Notes: generated by a model not told the origin, from the letters alone. A DNA stretch of 64,000 nt from Protula sp. h YS-2021 (GCA_949752745.1 OX457027.1:58160053-58224052); one strand, 5' to 3'; counted from the stretch's first letter, positions 40,701-56,608 are shown. A program made the numbers and translations.

Positions 40701-43700
40701 TGGGTGATTAATGCACGTAATCTCAGTATATAAGAAACCTAGAAAATATACTTGTTTCTAAGGTCAAGTACAATTGCTGAGAATATTGGCAGGCCTCTTG
40801 TATGCCCTCGAACATACAGGTATTAACAGAATTGGCTTTCATACTGTTGGAAGGTATCGGGGGGGGGGGGCAGGGCAGGGATAGGAGGCAATACAAGCGA
40901 ACGTTCTTTTTCTGAAGGCTTAACAAATGTCCAAAGCAAAATGCACCAATGGGACTTTTGCTCAACCTCAGCATTCAAGTGGTCCATAACAAACTAATTA
41001 AAATTAACACTTTTTTCGTGGTCACCAAAAGGTACATCAGACGAGAGCTTTAAACTCACCTCCTTATTTTTATAAAGTGAGTTAATAATAAGTTTCATCA
41101 TTCTGTCTACTTCTGCTTGGAATGTATGTTTTTCAGCACTTTCACGGAGCTCCTTGAGCTGTGCTACACTCAGCCCATCCAACTTGATAGCTTCTTCTTC
41201 CCTGTTATAATACAAATACAGTTTATGTACAAAAACTCTCTACTCTTCAAAACAAGTCATAAATATACCTCTGTATATTTACGGATTAGTGGATATTGCA
41301 ATTAGTCGAGATCTGGATGTCAAAATATTGATAATAATGATAATCACCAAAAGTCCTCAATACTGGTGCTCACGCTTGTGAATTGCATGATTGCGTCCAC
41401 GTCGAGGTCGTAAAAACCTGCGTACCGACACGTCAAAAATCAAAAATCGACGGCAAAAAACTTCACAGTAAAGCTCTTATTGTATTTGGGTCGTACACGA
41501 CCTCAATTTAAGCCAAAACATAATCATAAGATAACTAATTTAGGGAAGGTAGGCAATAATTTAACTCTACGGAGAGCGGTGGGAATTCCGCCGATGACGT
41601 CATGTGAGGCTAGCGCAAATTTTTATGGACTGGAACAAATTCTAAGCACGGTTCAATTTATAGACTCGCAAATCATTCCTAAACAGTTGATGGAATAGAT
41701 TACCGATTAAGCGAAACGATAACGAAATCGTGATCGATCTTAGGTTAAAGATGCCCATGTATTTTAAAAGAAAATACACATGTGTAATTATCGATAGGTT
41801 GGAAAACAAAAAGTAAAATAAATACACTATGACTGATACTCTTTTATCAAACACTGTAGGCAAAAATGTGACACGTTACCTGGAAGGAATAAAAACCACC
41901 ACAAAAAACGTGTAAATTAATAAAAGAAAACTTACTACTGACAAAATAATTGTAATTTTTATAATCATTATGGAAGAAGCCGGCTGCAGACTAAAGGTTT
42001 TGATTAATCGACATCCCAAAAAGAATCAACTTCGTGTCAAACAATTCGATTAATCGATTTTTATTCCAACCACCGATCCTAAGTGAGATTTCGAAGCATC
42101 ACTCAAACTCAGATCTGAATAAAAATCTCACTACATCCTGTCTTGCAATTTGTGATAAATTAGAAGAAAAACTGACAGTCTGAAGGTACTAATGATTGTC
42201 GATATGTACTGGAAATCAATCTAAAGACTGGACAACCACAAAATGTTCAACGGGTGTAAAAGTATGTTGACAAATAGCCCGATATAACATTCTTTCACTA
42301 AATTGGGCGAAACATTTAGGTAAGACTCGCGCAGTCATTTCATTACCTTCGTGGTAATTCCATTCCGTAGATTACTACAACTACTACAACCTCTGAAAAC
42401 TTGAAAGTAAATAGGACTCCGTTTACCTGGAGACCACCTCATCGTCTGTCCTTGAGCCGTCCCTGCTCTTTCCGATATCATCGTCAAGAAGAACTTCCTC
42501 ATCCACATCGTCTTCTTGAGCCAATGCTATGCCTTAACATTAGAATTTATACAACAAACTTAAGAACACAATCAGCCAGGGCCACATTGGGCCATATGTA
42601 AATGTACATTTAGCGAGTCTTAACTCACCTGAAGTATAAATAAGATGTCAGTGTTAAGGTCGCATATCCACAATACACAGTTTTAACCATTTCAAATTCT
42701 GGAACCTATGGCGACCAGTTTCTGAGCACTGACGTGGGTCAAATCGTACCAATATCAAATCGAACCCTAAATTATGTGGGCAAGTGGCACTAGGGGTGGC
42801 GATATTTATCGATACAGCGATATATCGCGATATGTTTTCTCACGATACGTATCGCGATACGAATTTTGAAATATCGATATTTTTCGATATTTTCCGCTGC
42901 ACGTTTAATTCAATATTTTTTGGTGATGTGCTAACGAGTGATATCTGCAATGCTGATGTTTATCACTTTACACACCACATTCGGCTGCTTTTCGTTTCAG
43001 ATATATTTTCACGATATTTTTTCATGTAAATTTTGACTAAGTCGGCCAATTATAGTGTGATAGAACATGGATAATTTTTTGCTACATTTGAGATGAACTG
43101 ATTGAATAATTGAATGATAACGATAAAAAGAACATGTGACATTTTGCTATTCAATGTCAGAGTAGACACTGTGTTGTTATTTCAGTTTTAAATACAGAGC
43201 TGTTGATGTTTCAGGTTAAAAATATACCAATCAGACATTTAAGTTTAGACACTCAATCAAACAGTCATTCTTAAAATTTAGTTATATATGATGTTTGTGC
43301 AGTGAGATTAATGTCACTGATGGCAACCGAAACCACCATTGCCAACATACTTTTTTGTATTTGTTATAACGCAATTATCTATAACTGATCAATGCCCTAG
43401 GTAAGTGTAACATCACCTGGAAATAAAGCCATAAAACAGCTGCATTTTTTCACTTTTAACGAATTCAAAATATCGCGATATGTATCGCGATACATAGCCA
43501 ATATTGCGATACGTATCGCGATACAGACTGAGCCGCGATACCCAACCCTAAGTCGCACCCATCAGTGGACAAGCCGTAGCAAAAAGAAATATATGTAGGG
43601 TTAATTAACATACACCCCTTCCCCCGGATAACCGTTAAGTGTATTTTTGCACTTAACTCTTGAAATGTTAATTACGCACTCAGGACCTAATCATCCTACG

Positions 43701-45548
43701 ACATGGTCTGGTGGGACAGCGTGAATCCAATGTCTTAATTACCTACTGAGGAATTTAAATATTAACGTGTATTATATTAAAGCCCAAGCTCCCCCTATCT
43801 ATTCTCATTTACGTTAAGTGTTAGCAAGAACTTAAGATTAGTTCACGATGGAATCAAACCCAAGTACGGTAACGCGTCAAAATGTTCAACCTTTGAACTG
43901 CACTTCAGTCTAATTGCAATTTACTAGCCACAATATGCATCGAGCAGGTTTCGTTAGAGCCCAGCTTTCCAACCAACAATACATCACTACTGTCTTTGGA
44001 ACACACACTTACAAAAACTTAACACAGTAGAGGGAAGGTGTCTGTGAGACATGTGACATTGTCGGGGTGGGGAGGAAGAGGTTTATTACAGCTCGTAATA
44101 ATGGAGAGTAACATTTAACATTTTATAAAGTCTGGCTTCGTATCTATAGCAAACAAATGGCATTTAGGGAATTCGCGTATTTCCAGGTCCTTCGTTTCAG
44201 GGAATACGAGAATTGCCTGAAATTTTTAAGGAATGCGAGTATTCAATGGCGGTCACAGGGAAAAGGTGAATTCTCTGAATATTTTCATGCAATACGCGTA
44301 ATCCCTAATCACACGAATTCCACGTAACATATATGATTCCACACTTAATTTATGTGCACAAGAATGGAGAGCCCAAATAAAGGTGAAGTGTAGGAAATGT
44401 CACATCAAGCAATTTTGGTCCAAGTTTTTTTTTTCCTCTTAAGCACTGGTACATCTTTTGCAGCAGACACAAATTACTGATGAAGCGGCGTCTCGTGGAT
44501 TTTTGTCCTGGAATCACGGCCACCCCCCCCCCCCCCCTCCCTTACTCAAAATCGATGGCAGAGGACTGGAAGCCTTCCATCGTTCCGCTAACAGAGGTCA
44601 ACTTTATATGTTCTGAGGCATGAATCCTGTATACAAATCCCCATTCAAACATTTACTGAAAGTCCATGCCCAACATACCACTTTTGTAAAACAGGCACAA
44701 TTTTGATTGAGATGCATACGAGTATGTCGCATCTTTTGTTTCTTCGTTAAAGTGCAGAAGAGTTAGCTTCCGCACTCACCTGTCAAATACTTGTTTACGT
44801 TCCGACCTTTAAATATCATGTAACTAAAGTGAAGTGACCAGAAATTTAAACAAAGGGACTGTGGATTGCGAGTAATATATATACTCAAATAATTGATAGG
44901 CGCAGAATTAGGCACAAATGAATCATGTACAGCCACAATATTTAATCTTTGATATCTTCCATGCTTCTTGAGGTGTCAATTCAGAAGTCTTTGATGAATA
45001 ATTACAAAATTTCATGTCATTTTAATGCCAGTGATTGCTACAGATTCATGGTTACTCCCGTATTCTTTACTGTTAAAGAAAGCAGAACACAGAAGATGTG
45101 TGTCATTGCTTTTAGCGAATGTCAAAAAAGGTCCGTGCGTCGTTGAATAGCCACACAGGTGCCTCAAAACGAGCAAAGTAATCAACTTGCATATCGTTAT
45201 AAGACGAATTGAAATGGTACGCCGAAACCCCGGTACAGAGCCGCTTCTTGGGGCTACTCGTACAGAAAGATGTGATCCAGCAACACCGATGAACAAGAAA
45301 AGGTAGCGTGAAAATGTAAGAGCGAATTGTCCCAACACAGTTAAACAAATACACATAAACCATCCAACACCCTTTTAATTCCAAATACTACAGCATGCTA
45401 CCGGCAACTATGTAGTCCCACCGTAGTTTTCACTTGCATCAAAATAAGCCGGTAACTCCAAAATATCAAACAACTCAAATATTGTTCGCTTCTTACCACT
45501 GACGAGTAATAATCCAAGAAGTCCAAATAATAAACTGATCCGTGCCAT
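18716..45548 (-). CDS. HSP90B1: HSP90B1 (GRP94/endoplasmin), 16 coding exons, 807 aa
   Basis: ER-lumenal HSP90 chaperone that folds secreted and membrane proteins in an ATP cycle. Coding exons (minus): 45497-45548, 42427-42526, 41060-41201, 37923-38039, 37260-37455, 36783-36912, 36295-36406, 35830-36020, 35318-35585, 34860-35020, 22555-22726, 21214-21384, 20751-20962, 20299-20533, 19814-19948, 18716-18745. All junctions are GT-AG with matching phases; the sum is 2424 nt. Signal peptide is residues 1-20 (probable cleavage ALA|Q). The HSP90 N-domain carries E103 ([14 protein letters not shown]) and D149 (HVTDTGIGM), the ATP-site residues, with [11 protein letters not shown] following. An acidic linker lies at about 284-330. 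The middle domain has R448 in NVSRETLQQ. The C-terminal dimerisation domain is followed by a Glu-rich tail and HDDL instead of KDEL. Length and residue numbering match vertebrate GRP94 almost exactly. Intron 10 is 12.1 kb and mostly satellite DNA. Confidence 0.97.
19530..19566. repeat. (ATT)n/(ATC)n simple repeat in HSP90B1 intron 15
   Basis: Run of TTA/ATT and TCA trinucleotides, seen directly. Confidence 0.85.
19814..19948 (-). CDS. HSP90B1: HSP90B1 coding exon 15 (acidic C-terminal tail)
   Basis: Residues 754-798, a Glu-rich tail as in GRP94 of other animals (low-affinity calcium binding). Acceptor TTGACAG|GTT. The donor is CAGAGT|GTGAGT; this phase-0 choice lets the last exon encode a retention-type tail. 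Confidence 0.9.
20299..20533 (-). CDS. HSP90B1: HSP90B1 coding exon 14 (dimerisation domain)
   Basis: Residues 675-753: [32 protein letters not shown] and [12 protein letters not shown]. Acceptor TAACAG|C, donor GAACCT|GTAAGT. Confidence 0.95.
20751..20962 (-). CDS. HSP90B1: HSP90B1 coding exon 13
   Basis: Residues 605-675, with [20 protein letters not shown] in the C-terminal domain. Acceptor ATTTAG|GAG, donor CAGAA|GTAAGT. Confidence 0.95.
21214..21384 (-). CDS. HSP90B1: HSP90B1 coding exon 12
   Basis: Residues 548-604: [35 protein letters not shown] and [12 protein letters not shown]. Acceptor CCTGCAG|GTT, donor GCTAAA|GTAAGT. Confidence 0.95.
22137..22156. repeat. Poly-A tract in HSP90B1 intron 11
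   Basis: Poly-A at about 22,129-22,156. It is followed at 22,279-22,326 by a GGACAGACGGAC run and a GGGGGATAATAA end resembling the 3' end of the hairpin/microsatellite elements elsewhere in the window. Confidence 0.6.
22555..22726 (-). CDS. HSP90B1: HSP90B1 coding exon 11 (after the satellite intron)
   Basis: Residues 490-547: [20 protein letters not shown] and [14 protein letters not shown]. Acceptor GTTTACAG|T, donor AAAGAG|GTAATA. The phase fits exon 10 exactly, which shows that the satellite lies in one intron. Confidence 0.95.
23335..23580. repeat. Short tandem array of about 60-75-bp units before the satellite
   Basis: Four to five degenerate copies marked by GATGCGCGGTTCT and GTGCGCATGTTTATTT (near 23,372, 23,431, 23,494 and 23,569). 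It directly abuts the 114-bp satellite and has a different unit. Confidence 0.75.
23586..32871. repeat. 114-bp satellite array, about 81 monomers, with 24-mer higher-order period
   Basis: The monomer contains ATTATCGCCCA twice, then CGAAAAATATCACATTTATC, ATATTTTCGGGTCATAGAAT and TTTTAAAGCGAAAATTACAA. Variant monomers recur at exactly 2736 bp (24 x 114): for example the rare AATTGATTATTGCAC variant at 23,891 and again at 26,627. Later parts show shifts of 1026 and 1140 bp (9 and 10 monomers). The array fills most of HSP90B1 intron 10. Because 114 is divisible by 3, long frames stay open on both strands by accident; no start, splice or homology signal supports a protein. Confidence 0.95.
32950..33980. 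repeat. About 338-bp tandem unit, three copies
   Basis: Three copies marked by GGAAATTT(C/G)CCAATTTTT near 32,985, 33,322 and 33,661, each with AATTTCGGAATCTTCCGATG and GAGGGACTAGATAG. Ends at a GACGGACA microsatellite (33,987-34,013) and a short hairpin TAGCC/GGCTA (34,034-34,048) followed by AAAA. Confidence 0.85.
34070..34845. repeat. About 150-bp tandem unit, four copies, ending in (CTAA)n and hairpin
   Basis: Copies are marked by AAGCACAAGCCGTATGCACG near 34,166, 34,310, 34,467 and 34,613. They are followed by (CTAA)n at 34,724-34,778 and a perfect 11-bp hairpin CCCAGCTTACG/CGTAAGCTGGG (34,808-34,834), then CTAAAAA. The hairpin ends only about 25 bases from HSP90B1 exon 10. Confidence 0.85.
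34724..34778. repeat. (CTAA)n microsatellite
   Basis: Uninterrupted run of about 13 to 14 tetranucleotides, seen directly. Confidence 0.95.
34860..35020 (-). CDS. HSP90B1: HSP90B1 coding exon 10 (catalytic arginine R448)
   Basis: Residues 437-490. [14 protein letters not shown] carries R448, which in HSP90s contacts ATP gamma-phosphate, and an N-glycosylation sequon NVS. Donor ACCAA|GTAAGT opens the 12.1-kb intron 10. Confidence 0.95.
35318..35585 (-). CDS. HSP90B1: HSP90B1 coding exon 9 (middle domain)
   Basis: Residues 347-436, including [14 protein letters not shown] and [13 protein letters not shown]. Acceptor CAACAG|G, donor GGCATG|GTAAGC. Confidence 0.95.
35830..36020 (-). CDS. HSP90B1: HSP90B1 coding exon 8 (charged linker)
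   Basis: Residues 284-347: Glu/Asp-rich linker, then [19 protein letters not shown] at the start of the middle domain. Acceptor CGGCAG|ACG, donor GAGAAA|GTAAGC. Confidence 0.93.
36295..36406 (-). CDS. HSP90B1: HSP90B1 coding exon 7 (end of N-domain)
   Basis: Residues 246-283, with [14 protein letters not shown] at the end of the ATPase domain. Acceptor ATGTAG|C, donor AGCCAG|GTTAGT. Confidence 0.94.
36783..36912 (-). CDS. HSP90B1: HSP90B1 coding exon 6
   Basis: Residues 203-246: [20 protein letters not shown] and the GRGTTV turn of the HSP90 N-domain. Acceptor GTTTAG|TC, donor GTCAG|GTATGG. Confidence 0.94.
37260..37455 (-). CDS. HSP90B1: HSP90B1 coding exon 5 (ATP lid)
   Basis: Residues 138-203. 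D149 in TDTGIGM binds adenine; the lid and [12 protein letters not shown] follow. Donor TTCTTGG|GTAGGC (phase 1) was chosen because it joins exon 6 to give FLVADRV. Confidence 0.95.
37923..38039 (-). CDS. HSP90B1: HSP90B1 coding exon 4 (ATP-site helix with E103)
   Basis: Residues 99-137, 39 codons. Contains [17 protein letters not shown]103 is the expected catalytic glutamate and N107 the expected magnesium ligand. Acceptor TTTCAG|ATT, donor ATTAAG|GTTTGT. Confidence 0.95.
41060..41201 (-). CDS. HSP90B1: HSP90B1 coding exon 3 (start of the N-domain)
   Basis: Residues 51-98, including [19 protein letters not shown] and SLYKNKE. Acceptor ATAACAG|G, donor AAGGAG|GTGAGT, ending in phase 0. Confidence 0.96.
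42427..42526 (-). CDS. HSP90B1: HSP90B1 coding exon 2 (signal cleavage and acidic N-terminus)
   Basis: Acceptor GGCATAG|CA, donor TCCAG|GTAAAC. Residues 18-51; begins with the likely cleavage site ALA|QEDD and contains the [14 protein letters not shown] segment, typical of GRP94 and absent from cytosolic HSP90. Confidence 0.93.
42791..43550. mobile_element. hAT-like non-autonomous transposon in HSP90B1 intron 1
   Basis: 760 bp with ends TAGGGGTGGCGATA and TATCCC-type (inverted TAGGGTTGGGTATCGCG), and multiple TATCGCGATA palindromes close to both ends. It is flanked by AGTGGCAC and AGTCGCAC, an 8-bp target duplication with one mismatch, which is the hAT length. No transposase frame is visible inside. 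Confidence 0.8.
45114..45260 (-). repeat. Dispersed SINE-like segment, copy 1 (second at 61,590-61,740)
   Basis: Shares on the minus strand, with the plus strand at 61,590-61,740, a CAAGAAGCGG block, a TATAACGAT block, an AAGT(T/C)(G/A)A(T/C)T block and a GAGGCACC-CTGTGGCTA block in the same order. I did not find tRNA-type boxes. Lies in HSP90B1 intron 1 between the first exon and the hAT-like element. Confidence 0.45.
45497..45548 (-). CDS. HSP90B1: HSP90B1 coding exon 1 (start codon, signal peptide)
   Basis: Encodes [17 protein letters not shown], a signal peptide core, and ends in phase 1 at donor AGTG|GTAAGA. This ATG is the only one giving a signal peptide that joins in frame to the conserved acidic N-terminus. 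Confidence 0.92.
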
Positions 45549-45664
45549 ACTGGCAAATTTTCGAAATGAACTACAGTTTGATATTTAAAGAAAATTTTCT
45601 TAAAAATACATGACACTTGGGAGGAGAGGAAACTTCTGATGGGAATCCCTACGTGATACTTGGA

Positions 45665-45683
45665 CCAATCGAATTGTCCCACG
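45665..45683 (+). promoter_or_regulatory. ER stress response element (ERSE), copy 1
   Basis: Exact CCAAT-N9-CCACG on the plus strand, 117-135 bases upstream of the HSP90B1 start codon. ERSE is the NF-Y plus ATF6/XBP1 site of ER chaperone promoters and works in both orientations. Confidence 0.88.
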
Positions 45684-45745
45684 ATCAACCACGTGCAGTG
45701 TTTTATCCAATCATATTGGACCAAATCAGAGCCTCGTTTTGCGAG

Positions 45746-45764
45746 CGTGGCTGCTCCCGATTGG
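45746..45764 (-). promoter_or_regulatory. ER stress response element (ERSE), copy 2
   Basis: Exact CGTGG-N9-ATTGG on the plus strand, which is CCAAT-N9-CCACG in the direction of HSP90B1 transcription, about 200 bases upstream of the ATG. Confidence 0.88.
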
Positions 45765-45787
45765 TTTTTACCACTCAAGGTATTTCC

Positions 45788-45795
45788 CCACGTCA
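45788..45795 (-). promoter_or_regulatory. UPRE-like site (TGACGTGG)
   Basis: TGACGTGG on the minus strand, the ATF6/XBP1 unfolded-protein-response consensus, about 240 bases upstream of the HSP90B1 ATG and next to two ERSEs. Confidence 0.65.
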
Positions 45796-45884
45796 ATGCT
45801 GACCGGCAAGCGTCGTTAAATAAACAAGCGTTGTTAACAGTGGCTTGTGGGTTAGCAATTTATGAGTTTTTACTTCACTAATTA

Positions 45885-47291
45885 TCAGCAAGTGTTCGAT
45901 ATTAGTATTATAAAGACAACTCTTCTTTCGTGGGACAACTGAATCTTGACCAAAGAACTGTCAAGAATTCTATGAAACTACTGTTTGATCACCGGGTGAG
46001 GGGGAAAAAGTTTCTGTTCTAGCTACCCCGAAATTTCCTTTATTCATTATACATTGGTCCCCACAGCCATTCAAGGGCTTTCATGCTTGCCGGCCTATAT
46101 TGATCATTCCTCAAAACTGCACTCCCTTGTGAAAGGCTAACTTAATGCTAAATGACAAAAAATGCAACTAGTTTGTACTGAATAAAAATATGAATACTGA
46201 ATATGTTCTGCACCCCACAATGTCTTGATGCGGCACAATGAAAAAGACAAGAAATCCTGGCGGTTTATATGAAATTTCTTAAGTGACAAGTTAATTGTAA
46301 CTGGAAAATGATGATCGCGTTCTACCAGTGTAGTGACTCGGATTGGTGGTTAACAACGAAATAAACACCATCAAGACAGGTTGTTTTCTATTTATCCCGA
46401 AAAACTTTATTTTTTGGATTTCTATATCAATGTTAAGCGTAATGATGTATTAATGTTGGTGGCTTCGTGGTCTACAGCCATATATTTTCGAAAGTAAAGA
46501 CTTTGCTTCTTAAATCGCAACAAAACACAATGAGCAACTCTATTCATTGCTTTTAGGTCCCTGCATTTATGCTTTTAAAACACATAATTATTGCCTTTTG
46601 AATCATGAATCAATAGTCTATCGATTTTCAGGTTCAATTTGCGACTAAAACGTGTGGCTTAAAACCTTTCATGATCTGGCTTAACAAAGATGTAGTCAGT
46701 TCAGATTAATAAGGTTTCTACAACATTTTCAATATGACTTTTTACTGACAATCAAATTGTGTGTAAAAAAATGTAAAAAAAAATGCACTCTAAGTTTTCA
46801 ATGTGTGACACAGTCATCTTTGGGAGTGCAAATCTAGAGAAACATCAAATTAGAAGGCATAAAATACAATGACAGAAATATTAAAAATTAGATCAATACC
46901 GATATTAACAGTTCTTGACTTGTTAGGAAATTTTCTGACTTTTTCCCTGCTTTTCCTAGCTCGTATAAATTTTTCTTGATTTTTCCTGACCCTGGCAACA
47001 CTAATAAGATTGTGTTTAAACCGGTTTCGCTCAGATAAACCAGAACATGGAGCCAAATACTTAATTTATAAAGATTAATAACACTTAACAGGACAACTTG
47101 TAAAATAACTATTCAACCGATGAAGTGTTTGAAACAAAATGCAAAACACCAAACAAAAGCCTTAAGTGTTCATATTTTTTTTACTACTCTCTTCCCCTAA
47201 GAATAAATAGTTGGTCTACATGCAAGAACGGGTTCGTGATGTTGTTTATTTCCTGTGGTAATTTTGCTAGTAGTTCTTTGCACCCAAAGAT
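45885..47291. other. Divergent intergenic region between HSP90B1 and RABIF
   Basis: AT-rich sequence with no supported exon. It must hold the promoter and 5' UTR of RABIF, but I see no decisive core element. Confidence 0.5.
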
Positions 47292-53019
<5,728 letters not shown>

Positions 53020-53844
53020 CAAATTCACGCAGTTAGGATACTTAATCTTAACAGTATCAGCAAAGTTGTGGCTATTTTTAATGATCAAGTTCGCATTCTA
53101 GTTCATGAAAGAAATATCCCAAATGGATTTGTAAAGAATTGGAATTCTTTTTAAAGTAGTAAAGCTTTGTAAAGGGATTTGGAGGAAGATAAACCAAGCA
53201 ACCCTTTTTGTTAAATTGGGTAATAATTCGAATCGTGCAGTTGATCCTTAATTTTGATTCCTTTGATCTTAGGGCACCCCTTTTGGTCTCAGCGTTCACT
53301 CGATGGTTTTGCTCGTTCCGTGTGGACAGGTAGTTTCGGTGGTTGACAAAACTTTGATAAAAAAACCTTCTGGGTGTGACCCTAGGCATTACGTTATCAG
53401 TTTTTTAATACTTGACAAGTCTTTGGCTTGCAAGAGTTATATGAATTTGTGCGAGCAGCCGTTCGTCCTTTTTTTCCTTCTTGACAGTTTTTCCTTTTTT
53501 TGTGTGTCTTCTTCTCTGACACTATGGGCCATATGACCATGAAACTTGGGACTTATGAAGAGCTTGATCTGAATGTGTGCATGTCATTTTTTATTTTCGT
53601 CTTCGTTTTCTTTGTTAAAACGCCATGTGAAAAGAGTGTATTTTTGCAAGTAAATGCAGTGCATTTAAAGTACATCACAGAACACAGTTGCTGAGCTGTG
53701 TGAGCTCTCACTGCGTAAATAGATAACACTGTGTATAGCCTGCTCAGTCAATAAAACCTTCAGCCAACAAAAACCAAACACTACTCGGCTTATAAGACGT
53801 ATTCAAGCTGTGTTGTTTGCAATATATTATTCAAGAAATAACCC

Positions 53845-54000
53845 ATTGAAGGAAGTATTTTTGTCAAGTGTTTACCATTTCGCTAGCGAAATAAGGCTCT
53901 AGTTCGAGAAATAATGATTATAATCCACTGAAGGAAGTATTTTTGCGTTTTAATTTTTGTCAAGTGTTTAACATTTCGCTAGCGAAATAAGGTTCTAGTT
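53845..54000. repeat. Two-copy tandem repeat with 16-bp palindrome
   Basis: Two copies share TGAAGGAAGTATTTTTG and TTGTCAAGTGTTTA. Each contains the perfect palindrome ATTTCGCTAGCGAAAT (53,877-53,892 and 53,973-53,988), then AAGG(C/T)TCTAGTT. Confidence 0.85.
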
Positions 54001-56608
54001 TTTATTGAGATACCCGTTTTTGTCTTCCTTCTGGATCTTTTAGTGAGGGTGACATTTTTTTGGTAGTGCCAGTAGATATCTACTGTACTTGTTTCTGTCG
54101 CTGGTACACTTTTAAAGGCAGGGCGGGTGTATATCAAACCTTGGTAACTGCCTGAAGAAAGGTGTAAGTGTACAAAATAGTGCTTCCGGTTCTCATATTA
54201 ACACCATATGTGTCATTTTTATTATTGTATGTTTATAGAGTGATCAAGTAATTGCGTTTCCACCTGAGATTTATTCTTAAGCATGTACTAAAAATTAAAA
54301 AGAAAGGACGAACTGTTTGCTGCAGTTGAAGTTGGGCTAGTTTTAGTTAACAATTTCACCATTTTGCTGGTTAAACTGTGGCTCCTTTATTTGTTATACA
54401 AAACACAGGCAATAAAACGCTTTAAAAGACACGTTTGCGTATTTTTTTGCGCTAAACACGACAAAGCAAATCACAGAGTGCATGATCTATAATAACGAAA
54501 TGGTTCACTAAAACTGAAGAACAGTGTAGCATAATAATTAGAAATATGTCGGCCTTTACACATCAGAGCAGATTGGCACCAGACAAATACTTCATGCCAT
54601 GACAGCAAACCTGATTTTCTTGCCTGTGGCTTGCAGGAAGAGTAAATCGATTTCCTTCACCATTTTGCACCTTTGCCTCAAAACATTGAACCACAACTTT
54701 AAAACGTATCAACATCGCTACCCTGAAGTTCAGCAGTGCATAGAGATTCCTTTTAGAGAGATTTGAAAAAAAGACAAATTATTTTGACAGCTGAACTAGC
54801 ATAGTATCACAAGAGATATGAAAACTGATAACATACTTTGAGAACTGGACTGGGCATACCCCACCAATTTTCACATCTTCTTAACATCAATGAGCGACCT
54901 TAGACCATTCCGCTCGTTTACATACCGCACCTTCCATTCCACCCTTGCTTAGTTTGAAACATAAGTTCATAACAGCTAATTAATTACAGAAAATGGAATG
55001 TTCTTGCAACATCTGTCAAGGAATGGCGATAAAACCTGACTTGTATACAATAGAACTACTGCTGAGATCAAACCCTTGTCGCTACTTCATAATGCACTAA
55101 TTCAAGCAGGATGAATTGCTTTTCGTACTGCATGAAACACGCGCAATCAAGAACACTGTAAAGGGGGATGCGGATGGTATTGTGAGATTTTCTCGACGAA
55201 GATGTACCAAATCGATAACAACAGACCATACACAAAACGCAGGTCTTTAAAATAAACTAAAAAATAACATCACATGTCTTAAAAACAACAATGCAAAAAG
55301 GCATTTACTGTATAACAATGGAAAAAATCAACATGTATACTTAAAAATCAAATACACCTTCCGGTTTGATAAAGATAAAAAAAAAAGAAACGCCACTCCA
55401 AGTGAGACTGGACTCTACACCTCTGTAAGATCTGTAGAAAAATTTGACAGTGTGTGTAAAGGGGCATTAAAATGAACTTGAGCATAAAATAATTTACTCC
55501 ATACGGCCTCGTAAATATGGTGGCGCTGTTTTGTACCGCATGACGCGAACGACTTCACTCAAACTCTGTAGAAATTCACACATCACGCTCCTATTCTTTC
55601 GACTGCTGAGAAGGTAAGCAATCGGATGCAAAACTACAAAGCCACTGAAACATACCACATTCTTAATGCACAATATTTGTTTCTGTTACAGGTCTAAAAC
55701 ACTCCGTCAGGAACTTTAAATTAAGACTAGCTTCCACTGCAACATTTTAACGTGTTGATTTATAAACCTTCAAGCAACGCATGACAACGCAATCTTAAAA
55801 TGCATAATCAAGACACCGAAACATTCGAGATAATCGCGATTTGACACCGGTATGATGAACCAACAAAATCAGCATGAAAAATAATGAAATGTATTGAAAA
55901 GTACATGCATAGCTCAGTTTGATATGTTTACCTTAACGCTGTCTCAACATGGTTTTGCATCAAATGCTCCTGATTCATAGCAGATTAAATCTGAACGGCA
56001 CTTTACATATGAAACTATCACACACTCAACGTTTTCATACAAATCTTGGGAACCTTTGAAAAAAAACGATCATATTGTAAAAAAAAACAAAGAAAAATAC
56101 GCAGGAAGCCGGCCAAGAATATAAAGCATCGACTCTTTTCTACTTAAATTTCCACAGAACAACTTAAGGTGCCGAATCTCAACCCGACGCGCTTCTTCAA
56201 TACACCACACAGTGTAAACGGGCTGATGGTCCAGTATATCGGACGTTATTTGCGTTTGTTCTGTGTATTTAACGTGTCACAGCACTGTAAACTAGTTTAA
56301 ACACGCACATACAAAACCCGATGAATTCGATTACCTGTTTTAAGTAATTTACAGAATGCCCATGCATACTGAAGTAGTTAATGACTGTATAGAGACCACT
56401 ATCTAGACAATGCCATATCAACCGACAATAATTCAACTGTACATCTAATTAATTTAATTAAAATAAGAATATATCATAAAAAAATAAATCCATAATTTTT
56501 TTTTGCGAAATGAAGCACCTTTAACAAAGCGAGTCTATTCCGGAAACAGACTCATGAGGCGAAGTAATAAATATATAAAGATAACTACAGCAGTGTGCAT
56601 AGCCCACA

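Noticed and set aside
45012..45796. Minus-strand frames of 90-132 codons around the HSP90B1 first exon
   Set aside because: They overlap intron 1, a dispersed repeat and the promoter, and show no family similarity. The real coding part is 45,497-45,548.
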